Below, piece after piece: positions 24,439 to 33,050 of a stretch of 64,000 nucleotides of DNA (positions are counted from its first letter, which is position 1; every line of letters begins with the position of its first letter). Source of the stretch: Myxococcus stipitatus (GTDB lineage Bacteria; Myxococcota; Myxococcia; Myxococcales; Myxococcaceae); contig NZ_CP147913.1 in NCBI RefSeq assembly GCF_037414475.1, forward strand, positions 8,442,501-8,506,500. The letters run 5' to 3'. The notes beneath the pieces were generated by a model. That model worked only from the letters and a program-made list of their open reading frames with translations, searched no databases and was not told the origin of the DNA. Both the position numbers and the translations under genes were made by a program.

Positions 24439-27069
24439 ATGTCTGGCGGCGGACTCAAAGTTGGTGACCTCTACGTGTCCGTCACGGCCTCCATTGGCGG
24501 GGCCATGGCCAACCTCGCCAAACTGGTGGAAGGCGTGGAGAAGGCCGCCAAGGAAGTGAAGGAGAAGGCGGGGGACCTCGGAGAGATTGGCGCGGTGGTG
24601 GCGGCGGGACTCGCGGGTGCCGTGGCCGCCGCGTCTCAGTCCAACAGCGCCATGGCCGAGGAGGTGGAGCGGATTACCTCGCTGCTTTACACACTGGCCG
24701 CTGACATTGGCGACGCGCTGATGCCGGTGGTGAAGCGGGTGGCCGATGGGCTGGAGCGGATGGTCGCCAGCCTCCAGTCCCTCTCGCCCGAGGTGCAGGC
24801 AAATGCCCTGGACATGGCTGTCTGGGTGGGCGGCGCGGGCCTCGCACTGATGGCCATGTCGAAGGTGGCCGGTGGCGTGGAAGCCGTGGCCGCTGGCTTC
24901 GGCTTGCTCCTGTCGGCCGTCAACGCGATGAACAAGTCCGTGGCGCTCGCCTCACTCGCGGGCAGCTTGGACAAGGTGACGCAGGCCATGGGCGGCATGG
25001 TGGTCAACGCGCCCAACGTGAAAGGCAGCCTCGCGCGCCTGGCACTGTCCTTCGGGACGCTGCTGGTTCCGCTCGCCGCCGTGGCCGCCGCCATGACGGG
25101 GGTGGCGCTGCTGGCGGGTGCTGTCTACGCGGCCTGGCAGGATTCGAGCACGGGCCTTGCGGACTTCTTCCATGACTTCGGGGAGAAGCTGGGGCGGCTG
25201 GCCTCGCGAATTGCCGATGCCTTCGCCAGCGCCTTCGCTGCCCTCGGTGAGTTCCTCCAGCGCGCCGCCGCCTTCATGCTGGAGCGCGTAGCGGCGCTGG
25301 TGCGCGGTGTCTCGCGCCTCTTGGAGCCGGTGGCCAGGGGGGCGGGACTGAATGAGCTGGCGGACGTCTTCTCGACAGTGTCCACGCTCACGGGCAAGCA
25401 GCTCCTCGACACGTTGGGGCAGGGCGTCCAGGTGCTTTGGACGGGCGCGAAGGATGTGGCGGGCGTGGTGGGCTCGGCGGTGGCGGATGCCGGGAGGACG
25501 CTGGCGGAGGGCGCGGCCTTTGGATTGAGCTCCAGCGCGGACGGGGCCAAGCGCCTGGGCGCGGACCTTGCCCAAGCCCTCAACCTGGACCGCGTCACCG
25601 AGTCCATGGAGGCGCTCGTGGAGCGGCTCACGGGGCTCTTCTCGGGTTCAGGCAAGGCGCGCATCCGCCAGCCCACGGACAAGGCGGCCTTGGCCGAAGC
25701 CGCACGCGAGGAGGCCGCGCGAGAGCGGGAGCTGGCGAAACTCCAGCGCCAGGCCGCCGAGGAGTCGCACCGCGAATTCGTCGCCAGCGTCCGCGCGGAC
25801 GAGGCCGCGGGGGCCGCCTCCTTCGCGTTGATGCGGCGTGAAGCCGAGGCCCTGGCCGATGCCGCCAAGGACGCGATGCGGAAGGCCAGCGAAGCCATGC
25901 AGGCCGCCCGAGACGCCCTCGTGAATCGTTTCCTGGGCGGACTGGGGCAGTTGGCGGACCTCATCAACGCGGGGCTCCAGGGCTTCCAGGCGGGAGGCGC
26001 CTACGGGGCGATTGCCGCCGTGGCGGCAGAGCTGCTCATGCAGTCCAAGGGTTTCAAGGATGTCATCGAGGTCACCAACGGCATCATCCAGCAAGTGGCG
26101 GACGCGCTCGGGACGTTGCTGGAGCCGCTCCAGCCCTTACTCGGTGCCATCTCCCTCATCATTGACGCCTTCTTCTCCAGCCTGACGCCGCTCTTCGAGA
26201 TGCTGGCGAACGCGGTGGAGCCGCTGGCCGCACCTCTCGCCCTCATCGGACAACTGCTGGAGGGACTCGCTCCGCTCTTCGCGCAGTTGGGCAAGGTGTT
26301 CATGTTGATTCATGACCCGCTGAGCCAGCTTGTGGGGCCGGTGATGAAGGCGCTGTTTGGAGTCCTGAAGTTCGTGGCCATGGTCATCCTCGCCGTGGCG
26401 CGGGCGATTGGGTGGGTGTGGAACCTCATCGTCAGTGCGGTGCAGAAAGTCATCCGCATGTTGAGCAGCCTTGTCTCGTGGACGGGCTTCGATGGGTTGG
26501 CGCGCTTCGCTCGGAGTCTCGACAGTCTGCGCGTGGACACGGACGCCATGCGCGCGTCCTTCGATGCGCTGCAAGACATGACGTGGGAGTCGGCCATGGC
26601 GCGGGCGGAAGAGGCGGCGCGAGTGCGCGAGCACACGGACGCCGTGACGCGCGCCACGGAGGCGATGACCAATGTCCCGTCCGCGTGGAAGCGAGCGCTG
26701 CGCACCTTCGAGTCCGAGAACGCGCAGGAAGGGCCCACGCTTCCCCCGGCACGGACGCCACCGAAGAGCACCATGCCCGAGGACGTGGACGTGCCGGACG
26801 AGGACGAGCACCGCGCCACACCCATTCAGAGTGCCGGGGACCGCATTCCTCCGGAGCTGATTGCCACCATGGACCGGATGTTGCGCATGGTGGGGATGCG
26901 CATGAGCGAAGCCGGGCGCCTGGTTCCCATCACCTACAACATTGTCGGCTACGACATTGACGAGGCCATGGCGCAGACGCGCCGGGACGAGGAGCTGCGC
27001 CAGCAACGGACGAGCCTTCGCACCAGTGGCACCCGCATCCGTCCGTCGACCCGCTACTCGCCCGTCTGA
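24439..27069 (+). CDS. Tape measure protein
   Basis: An 876-residue protein, the longest in the phage module. It is Ala-rich and helical. It has several hydrophobic segments (GLAGAVAAASQSN, LAAVAAAMTGVALLAGAVY, VAMVILAVARAIGWVWNLIV) and a charged coiled-coil stretch around residues 415-495 (EAAREEAARERELAKLQRQA). It sets tail length, here implying a siphovirus-like tail of ordinary size, and may assist DNA injection. It starts at ATG 24439. Confidence 0.9.
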   Translation: MSGGGLKVGDLYVSVTASIGGAMANLAKLVEGVEKAAKEVKEKAGDLGEIGAVVAAGLAGAVAAASQSNSAMAEEVERITSLLYTLAADIGDALMPVVKRVADGLERMVASLQSLSPEVQANALDMAVWVGGAGLALMAMSKVAGGVEAVAAGFGLLLSAVNAMNKSVALASLAGSLDKVTQAMGGMVVNAPNVKGSLARLALSFGTLLVPLAAVAAAMTGVALLAGAVYAAWQDSSTGLADFFHDFGEKLGRLASRIADAFASAFAALGEFLQRAAAFMLERVAALVRGVSRLLEPVARGAGLNELADVFSTVSTLTGKQLLDTLGQGVQVLWTGAKDVAGVVGSAVADAGRTLAEGAAFGLSSSADGAKRLGADLAQALNLDRVTESMEALVERLTGLFSGSGKARIRQPTDKAALAEAAREEAARERELAKLQRQAAEESHREFVASVRADEAAGAASFALMRREAEALADAAKDAMRKASEAMQAARDALVNRFLGGLGQLADLINAGLQGFQAGGAYGAIAAVAAELLMQSKGFKDVIEVTNGIIQQVADALGTLLEPLQPLLGAISLIIDAFFSSLTPLFEMLANAVEPLAAPLALIGQLLEGLAPLFAQLGKVFMLIHDPLSQLVGPVMKALFGVLKFVAMVILAVARAIGWVWNLIVSAVQKVIRMLSSLVSWTGFDGLARFARSLDSLRVDTDAMRASFDALQDMTWESAMARAEEAARVREHTDAVTRATEAMTNVPSAWKRALRTFESENAQEGPTLPPARTPPKSTMPEDVDVPDEDEHRATPIQSAGDRIPPELIATMDRMLRMVGMRMSEAGRLVPITYNIVGYDIDEAMAQTRRDEELRQQRTSLRTSGTRIRPSTRYSPV

Positions 27070-27078
27070 GGACTCTTC

Positions 27079-27912
27079 ATGCCCGCGCTCACCCTCTCAG
27101 GGATTCCCTTGCCCGTCCTCGCTGACCGGGGGCTGACGTACACGCCCACGTTGCTGGGCGAGCACCGCCGCGCATTCTCCGGGTGGCTGCGCACCAGCGA
27201 GCGGCGTGAGGTGCTCACCTACGCGGGGAACACGGGCCCATTGTCCCAGGAAGAGGCCCGCGCGTACCGGGGGCTCCTCAAGGGCGAGGGGCACGTCTGG
27301 AACTTCGATGTGGGGATGCGCGGCAACACCTTCCTCAATCCGAGCAACACCGTTGGGTCCATGAGCATCTTGGCGGGCGGGCGGTTTGGCGCGTGCCTGC
27401 GCATGTCCGTCAACTCAAGCTTCACGCTTCCCGTGGCGCTCGGGCCGCGCTGGACGGTGGCCTATTGGTGGAAGCTGGAAGGGATGGCCAACTGGACTCA
27501 CTTCGTCCACCGTCCAGGCCACCTCATCGCGAGCAACGGCCAGGACGACGCATTCCCTTCCGCGGAGGGGGCCCTGGTGCTGGACGACGTGGGAGCCCTG
27601 CCTGGTGGGGATGTGACGCTGCGAATCCTCCCGCGCGCTGCTGGCGGCCTCTTCAATCCCAACAACGCGGCCTTGCTGGTGGACGACGTCGTCGTCCTGC
27701 CGTGGGTGATGCCGTCCTCGTGGCTGTTGCCCTGGTTCAGCGCGGGCCAGCCCTTCGGTGCGCCGTACCCGTACCACCTGGCTTCGGGCCGCGCGCTGTT
27801 CGAGCCGCGCGTGGTGTTGGGACGAGTGGGCCAGGGGCGAGCGGTGCAGTGGTGGCAGGACGGCGGTTTCGCGCTGGGCCAGGAGTTCGACTTCGAGTTG
27901 CAGGAGCGTTGA
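27079..27912 (+). CDS. Distal tail protein-like
   Basis: A 277-residue protein between tape measure and tail tip, the usual place of the distal tail protein that makes the tail-end hub. The middle part, SMSILAGGRFGACLRMSVNS then RWTVAYWWKLEGMANWTHFV, looks like a jelly-roll or concanavalin-type domain and may bind sugars. The C-terminus FALGQEFDFELQER is beta-rich. No family match is certain. It ends 2 bases before the next start. Confidence 0.55.
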   Translation: MPALTLSGIPLPVLADRGLTYTPTLLGEHRRAFSGWLRTSERREVLTYAGNTGPLSQEEARAYRGLLKGEGHVWNFDVGMRGNTFLNPSNTVGSMSILAGGRFGACLRMSVNSSFTLPVALGPRWTVAYWWKLEGMANWTHFVHRPGHLIASNGQDDAFPSAEGALVLDDVGALPGGDVTLRILPRAAGGLFNPNNAALLVDDVVVLPWVMPSSWLLPWFSAGQPFGAPYPYHLASGRALFEPRVVLGRVGQGRAVQWWQDGGFALGQEFDFELQER

Positions 27913-27914
27913 GC

Positions 27915-30314
27915 ATGCGTCCGTTGTCTTCGTTTCAGGCGGCCCTTCTCACCAGTCCCACCGGTTATTCGACGCACCCGCGCGTCTGGGTGAGGGACGC
28001 GAGAGGGACATGGCTCAAGCTCAACTCCCTCTTTGACTCCGACTGGGTGCTGGGGGTGCGCATCAGCGAGAAGCTGGACGCCCCCGTGGCCGAGGCCGAG
28101 GTGACGCTGGCGCGCAGTGGCCCCGGTGGGGTGCGCCTGTCCCTCTCGCCGTTGGTGGTGCAGTCGCTCATCAACACCACTGGCGGCGCCTTCGCCCCGT
28201 TGCTTGCCGAGGCGGCCTACTTCCGCGTCGAACTGGGGCTGGCGGCGCCGGGCCATGTGCCCAAGGAGGAGGACTACTTCGAGGTCTTCCGTGGCCGCAT
28301 TGACGAGGTGGACCCCGGGGCGGAGGAGCTGAAGGTGGTGGGGCGCGACTTGGCCGGGCTCCTCCAGGACACCTTCATCGAGGTGGAGCGCGAGTATGGA
28401 GACGATTCCACGGGCGTCCCTGTGCAGCACATCATCCAGGCCCTCTGTAACGACAACGGCCTGTCCAGCTTCGGCCTCTACGTGCCGGTGGACCCGCTCT
28501 CCCAACGGGGCAAGTACAAGCAGAAGGTGGAGCCGGTGCTGGACGCGGTGCGCACGCTCGCCCAGCGAATCGGTTGGGACTGCCGGATGAAGTGGCGGCC
28601 CAGTGCTGGGGCGTATGCGCTGACGCTCTACGCGCCGGACCGGCTGCAAACTGCCGAGGAGTGGGCCTATGGCCCGGACGAGTACGGCGAGCCCGACTCC
28701 GTGACACGCCAGCTCACGGACATTCGCACGGACGTCGAGGTCGTCTACTCGGACAGGGCGGACCTGGATGCCTCCGGCGTGCCCAGGCGCAAGCGCGTCA
28801 CGGCGAGCAACCCCACGGTGCGGGCGCAAGTGGGACGGCGGTGGATGCAGCTCGTGGAGGAGGACACCAGCAACATTGACAGCCAGGCGGAGGCCCAGCG
28901 GCTCGCGGACGCGGCGGTGGCGGACCTCTCCGTTTCGCCCCTCACGGTGGGGCTGACGGTGGACCCGCACCCGGGCCTGGAGCTGGGAGACTTGGTGCGC
29001 GTGGCGCCGGACGGTCTCCGCCTGGACACGGCGCAGCTCCTCGCTGTCCAGGAGATTGAGCACTCCTGCTCCACGGATGGCGTGGCGCGCATGAAGCTGG
29101 TGCTGCGCGGACAGCCCTCGACGTCAGTGCGCGAGTGGCTGGAGCGCGACGCGCGGCCCGGCATCGCCCCGAGCGCGCCGTTCACGGGGCCTGCCGCACC
29201 CCAGGGAGTGAAGGCCATGCCCATCGTCAACGGCTTCACCGTGACGTGGACACCCGCGCCGTCCGGCCCGCGCTGGGAGGAGTACGAGCTGCATGTCTCT
29301 CGGGATGCAGCCTTCACGCCCTCGCGAGACACCTTCAAGGAACGGGGGAAGCGGACCTCGTTTCAGGTGTCCGACTTGAAGCCGGGGGTGACGTACTTCT
29401 GCCGGGTGGTGGGGCGGGACGTGAAGGGCAACGTGGGGGCGCCCTCCGAGGCGGTGTCCGTCACCTCGGCCTACGTGACGCCCGGCGCGATGTTGCCGGG
29501 AGTGGCCTTCGGAGAGTCTCCACCCAACCCGGACTTCGAGGCGTGGAGCGTGGAGTCCTCGCCGCCGGACGCGTGGGTGATGGGCGAAGGGCTGTGGGGA
29601 GGACATGCCCAGGTGACGGAGGACGCCTTCACCGGCAAGCGCGCGGTGCGGCTGATGGCAAACTACACGCGCCTTGACGCGCAAGCGATGATTGCCCGTC
29701 CCGGGGACAGGTACAGCGTGGATGCGCTGGTGAAGTCAACGCAATCGGGGATGCGACTGATTGTCCAACTCGTCTGGTACGACGGCGCTTTCAACGCGGT
29801 GTCTGTCTCCACCATCAGCGACTTCTTGTCCCCCGGTGAGTGGCGCCCCGTCAGGGGATTTCAGACGGCACCGAGCGGCACTCGCTACGTGCAGGTGCGT
29901 CTCTATGCCCCCTATGAGCCGGGGACGCCCTGGGTCCACGTCGATTCGGTGCGCCTGGAGCGAGTGGGGGGCATTGTCGAGCGGTGGGCGGCGATTCGCT
30001 CGGAGCAAATCACCGACTTGGAAAACGGCTGGAGCGCGTGGAACACGGCTCACTTCCCGTTGGGCTACTACAAGAACAGCGACAATGAGGTGTCCATGCG
30101 CGGCGTGGTGCGCCCGGGGACGGTGGGCTACGTGACGCTCTTTCAATTCCCGGCGGGCTACCGGCCCAGTAGCGCGCGCATCTTCCTGTTGCCTACGACG
30201 AATGGCATTGCCCAGGGGCACGTCGACCCGGATGGACGGGTGCAGGTGTACTCAGTGCCGGAGGGGGCGGTGTGGGTGAGCCTTGACGGCGTGCGGTTCC
30301 GCGCCGATCTCTAG
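27915..30314 (+). CDS. Tail tip / hub protein with FN3 and carbohydrate-binding-like domains
   Basis: A 799-residue protein starting at ATG 27915. Residues 1 to about 410 look like a tail hub (baseplate gp27-like) with VFRGRIDEVDPGAEELKVV. Residues about 425-525 are a fibronectin type III domain (NGFTVTWTPAP ... SFQVSDLKPGVTYFCRVVG). Residues about 535-690 resemble a CBM4/9-type jelly roll (NPDFEAWSVES ... VHVDSVRLERVG). The last about 100 residues are a beta-rich tail end. The modular C-terminus is probably the receptor-binding part that meets the myxobacterial surface. Confidence 0.7.
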   Translation: MRPLSSFQAALLTSPTGYSTHPRVWVRDARGTWLKLNSLFDSDWVLGVRISEKLDAPVAEAEVTLARSGPGGVRLSLSPLVVQSLINTTGGAFAPLLAEAAYFRVELGLAAPGHVPKEEDYFEVFRGRIDEVDPGAEELKVVGRDLAGLLQDTFIEVEREYGDDSTGVPVQHIIQALCNDNGLSSFGLYVPVDPLSQRGKYKQKVEPVLDAVRTLAQRIGWDCRMKWRPSAGAYALTLYAPDRLQTAEEWAYGPDEYGEPDSVTRQLTDIRTDVEVVYSDRADLDASGVPRRKRVTASNPTVRAQVGRRWMQLVEEDTSNIDSQAEAQRLADAAVADLSVSPLTVGLTVDPHPGLELGDLVRVAPDGLRLDTAQLLAVQEIEHSCSTDGVARMKLVLRGQPSTSVREWLERDARPGIAPSAPFTGPAAPQGVKAMPIVNGFTVTWTPAPSGPRWEEYELHVSRDAAFTPSRDTFKERGKRTSFQVSDLKPGVTYFCRVVGRDVKGNVGAPSEAVSVTSAYVTPGAMLPGVAFGESPPNPDFEAWSVESSPPDAWVMGEGLWGGHAQVTEDAFTGKRAVRLMANYTRLDAQAMIARPGDRYSVDALVKSTQSGMRLIVQLVWYDGAFNAVSVSTISDFLSPGEWRPVRGFQTAPSGTRYVQVRLYAPYEPGTPWVHVDSVRLERVGGIVERWAAIRSEQITDLENGWSAWNTAHFPLGYYKNSDNEVSMRGVVRPGTVGYVTLFQFPAGYRPSSARIFLLPTTNGIAQGHVDPDGRVQVYSVPEGAVWVSLDGVRFRADL

Positions 30315-30320
30315 GAATCC

Positions 30321-30346
30321 GCGCCACGCCTGGAAAGTGTCCCCAT
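30321..30346 (+). promoter_or_regulatory. Recurring phage element, copy g
   Basis: Plus strand: GCGCCACGCCT then GGAAAGTGTCCCCAT (30332-30346), then TGAAGAAGGAG. It lies directly after the tail tip stop and before the holin-like gene, so it could give the lysis genes their own promoter or control site. Confidence 0.65.
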
Positions 30347-30407
30347 TGAAGAAGGAGAGCGGGAGACGTGCGGCATGTCGCCATGCGCCCCGCGCGAAAG
30401 GCTCTCC

Positions 30408-30911
30408 ATGCTTCGTTCTTCGTTGCTCCTGTCGTGCCTCATGCTCGCTTCGCCCGCGCTGGCCGCCGAGTCGCCCGGCATACCGGACCCGAGCCGGATT
30501 GAGGAGTTCGCGCGGCTGGTCTTCGACGCTGTGACGTCGCGCAACTGGGCTCTCGTCGCCTCCCTCGCGGTGGTGGCGGTGGTGTATGTGCTGCGCCGCT
30601 TCGGTGGCACGCACATCCCGTGGCTTGCGTCCTCGCGGGCGGGGGCGGTGCTGGCGTTGCTCGTGGCCGTAGCGGGCGCGGTGGCCAACGCGCTCCTCGC
30701 TGGGACGCCCTTCACCTGGGGCCTTCTGCTCAAGGCGCTGGGCATCGGCCTGGGCGCGGCGGGCGGCTTCTCCGTGCTGAATGCGCTCCTCTTCGGTGAC
30801 GCGGTGGTGAAGAAGGCCGAGGCGGCGGGCGAGGCGGCCGCTGGGGAGATTGCTGGCAAGGCGGCGGCGGTGGCCGTCCTGGAGCAGCTCCACAAGGGTC
30901 GCAAGCCGTGA
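30408..30911 (+). CDS. Holin-like membrane protein
   Basis: A 167-residue protein with a signal peptide (LLLSCLMLASPALAAE), then transmembrane segments WALVASLAVVAVVYVL, AVLALLVAVAGAVANALLAG and LLLKALGIGLGAAGGFSVL, and an Ala-rich cytoplasmic-type end. The place after the tail tip and before a spanin-like gene suggests a holin. ATG 30408 with AAAGG upstream is preferred; an in-frame ATG at 30375 would add 11 residues before the signal peptide. No endolysin gene is adjacent. Confidence 0.5.
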   Translation: MLRSSLLLSCLMLASPALAAESPGIPDPSRIEEFARLVFDAVTSRNWALVASLAVVAVVYVLRRFGGTHIPWLASSRAGAVLALLVAVAGAVANALLAGTPFTWGLLLKALGIGLGAAGGFSVLNALLFGDAVVKKAEAAGEAAAGEIAGKAAAVAVLEQLHKGRKP

Positions 30912-31207
30912 GGTGCCTGGTCCTGGCGCTGTCCCTGGTGGCGTCAGGGCCGGTGCGCGCCGAGGACGCGGTGCTGGACGTCGCCCGCGCCACCGTGACG
31001 CTTCAGGATGGGCGCATGGTGGATGTGGGCGAGGGGTGCTGGCTGTCCGAAGAGCGGTGCATAGGGACGGCCCGCGAGGTGCGCCGCCTCCAGGCTGAGA
31101 ACGAGGCCCTTCGTACCCAGGCAGGTGAGGTGCCACTGGTGAAGGTGCTCGTGGCGCTCGGCCTGGGGGTAGGTTTGGGCTTCTCGGCGGCGCTGCTCGT
31201 TCGGTGA
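30908..31207 (+). CDS. Small exported membrane protein, spanin-like
   Basis: A 99-residue protein starting at GTG 30908, overlapping the previous stop (GTGA). It has an N-terminal hydrophobic signal (LVLALSLVASGPVRAED), a short coiled-coil region (AREVRRLQAENEALRTQ) and a C-terminal transmembrane helix (VLVALGLGVGLGFSAALLV). This layout and place recall Rz/i-spanin proteins, though orientation is reversed from Rz. Function is inferred from context. Confidence 0.4.
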   Translation: MRCLVLALSLVASGPVRAEDAVLDVARATVTLQDGRMVDVGEGCWLSEERCIGTAREVRRLQAENEALRTQAGEVPLVKVLVALGLGVGLGFSAALLVR

Positions 31208-31265
31208 AAGGTTGAGCTTTTAAAGTTCATGAGGTGTGGACTTAACCAGTTCAAGTCGTCGAGAA

Positions 31266-31298
31266 TCCTCGGGAGCACTCACGTTTGCTTCCCGAGGA
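31266..31298 (+). promoter_or_regulatory. Hairpin covering the ribosome site of the pseudokinase gene
   Basis: TCCTCGGGA-GCA (31266-31277) pairs with TGC-T-TCCCGAGGA (31286-31298): 12 base pairs with one bulged T. The 3' arm contains GAGGA (31294-31298), the ribosome binding site of the ATG at 31303. The structure may limit translation or act as terminator of the lysis operon; there is no T-tract. Confidence 0.5.
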
Positions 31299-31302
31299 CC
31301 CC

Positions 31303-32466
31303 ATGCCCACCACGACTGACAGCGGTAGATTCGTCGCGCAGTCTCTCCTCCCTCCGCCCGTGACTCCCAACAGGCCCGAGCCTCTCTTCACGCTGGGAAG
31401 CGTCCGGTATGAGGCCGTTCGCGAGTTGACGGTGATGCCCTCGGGTGAGGTGCTGCTGCTGGCCCATCGCTACGTGCTGGACGAGGACGTGCCGGGCCCG
31501 TGCCTTGTGCGGCGACTCCCGAGTCCGGTCACCTACGAGGAGAGGAAGAGGCTCGTTGATGAGATTCAGCTGGCCTTCCGCCTGAGTCACCCGAGCATTG
31601 CCCAGGTATTCCACCTGAAGATTCACCGAGGGGCACCCCATGTCGTCATGGAGCACGTGGATGGTCCCTCCCTGGACACGTTGATGAGCGCAGGTGTGGC
31701 GCGAGGAAAGCCGGTGTCCGAGGCGCTGGCCCTCTTCATTGGGGCCGAGGTCGCGGATGCCCTGCACTACGCCCACACGTTGCGCGGGGACGACAACAGG
31801 CCGCTGGGCATCGTCCATCGGGACGTCAACCCTCGCCACGTCTTCTTGGGGAACCACGGCGGCGTGAAGCTGGCCAACTTCGGTGCTGCCTACTCGTTGA
31901 TGGTGGGGCGCGTCCGCTCACCCGCCAACCTTGTGCGAGGGGATGTGGCCTACGCCTCACCTGAGTATGTGGAGCGTCAGCCTGTGTCCCCGGCCTCGGA
32001 CCTCTTCAGCCTCGGGGTGGTGTTGGTGGAGCTGCTCACGGGCAAGCACCTCTTCGATGTGGCGGATGTGCCTCCGGCTCCAGATGGGATGCCACCCCTC
32101 CATGGCGAACCGTTTCCGTCCCTGCCGCTGACGCAGATGCGGGTGCTGCTCTCCCGCTTCGGTCCGGCGGACGTCGAGAGCGCGGTGAAGGAGCTGTCGC
32201 CTGACGTGAAGGCGATTCTCCATGCGGCCCTTCGCGTCGCTCCTGGTGAGCGCTTCGCGACGGCTGCGGACATGGGAGAGGTGCTGCGCGCGGCCTTGAC
32301 GAAGCGGCACCCCAGCTATGGGCGCCAGGACGCCCAGCAAGAAATTGCCCGTGTCATCGCGGAGGGGAGCTGCCTCCGGGACATGATGGAGTTTGGTGAG
32401 GCAGGCATCTACCCGGAGGGGTTGGACGCTCACGAACTCGAGGCGCTCTCCGACGACGAGGACTAG
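31303..32466 (+). CDS. Ser/Thr protein kinase-like protein, probable pseudokinase
   Basis: A 387-residue cytoplasmic protein with the Hanks-kinase fold: HVVMEHVDGPSLDTLM hinge, IVHRDVNPRHVFL catalytic loop (HRD about residue 172, Asn present), ASPEYVERQPVSPASDLFSL. Two essential residues deviate: the DFG Asp is Asn (KLANFGAAYS, about residue 192) and the strand-3 Lys is replaced by Arg (PCLVRRLPSP). The glycine loop is also missing. It probably binds rather than phosphorylates, or regulates the active kinase downstream. ATG 31303 follows GAGGA inside a hairpin. It converges on the XRE gene with a 4-base overlap. Confidence 0.7.
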   Translation: MPTTTDSGRFVAQSLLPPPVTPNRPEPLFTLGSVRYEAVRELTVMPSGEVLLLAHRYVLDEDVPGPCLVRRLPSPVTYEERKRLVDEIQLAFRLSHPSIAQVFHLKIHRGAPHVVMEHVDGPSLDTLMSAGVARGKPVSEALALFIGAEVADALHYAHTLRGDDNRPLGIVHRDVNPRHVFLGNHGGVKLANFGAAYSLMVGRVRSPANLVRGDVAYASPEYVERQPVSPASDLFSLGVVLVELLTGKHLFDVADVPPAPDGMPPLHGEPFPSLPLTQMRVLLSRFGPADVESAVKELSPDVKAILHAALRVAPGERFATAADMGEVLRAALTKRHPSYGRQDAQQEIARVIAEGSCLRDMMEFGEAGIYPEGLDAHELEALSDDED

Positions 32467-32822
32467 CGAGTCAGGACGGTGGCGACGCGGAGGAGGGCAT
32501 CCAACTCCTCGGTGTCCATCTTCCGCGCAAGGGCCAGGAGGCGGCGCAGCTCCGGGGTTTCGGCTTCAAGGACAGGGGGGCTTGTCGACTTCTTGCCCCC
32601 TGCATGCGGCACCATGCCCATCAAATCCTGCGGAGTGAGGCCCAGCGTCGTGGAGAGGCGGTGGAGGACGGGGACACTGGGGAGCACCTTCCCTCGCTCC
32701 AGGCGACCGTAGGCGGGTTCCACGAGACCCACGCGCTCGGCAACCTCTCCGCGTGTCAGGCCGAGCTTCAACCGTACCTCTCGCGCTCGTGAGCCAATGG
32801 TGATTGCCAGGACTTCATTCAT
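32463..32822 (-). CDS. XRE-family transcriptional regulator
   Basis: A 119-residue protein with an N-terminal Cro/C1-type helix-turn-helix: SRAREVRLKLGLTRGEVAER, then VEPAYGRLERGKVLPSVPVL and LGLTPQDLMGM. The C-terminal part is helical and may dimerise. It is antisense between the two kinase genes. It could regulate the cargo block or be the prophage repressor, although its place away from the divergent region makes the former more likely. Confidence 0.75.
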   Translation of the reverse strand: MNEVLAITIGSRAREVRLKLGLTRGEVAERVGLVEPAYGRLERGKVLPSVPVLHRLSTTLGLTPQDLMGMVPHAGGKKSTSPPVLEAETPELRRLLALARKMDTEELDALLRVATVLTR

Positions 32823-33050
32823 GGGGCGTCCCCTTCATCGGGTGGAGGGTGGGAGAGGGTTGGTGCATCCGGCCTTCTTAGCGGGAGTGAATACCAGACA
32901 TCCAGAAACTCACAATGGATGTCAGAGGTTCTCACCGGGAAGAGGGTGCAAAGAGAGGACTCCCTGCTGGGTAGTTCATCTGGTAGGTTTCCCGACCAGT
33001 TGGGAGGGCGCACACATGAGCGAGGGCCGGGTGGCCGGGAGACGGGTGCT

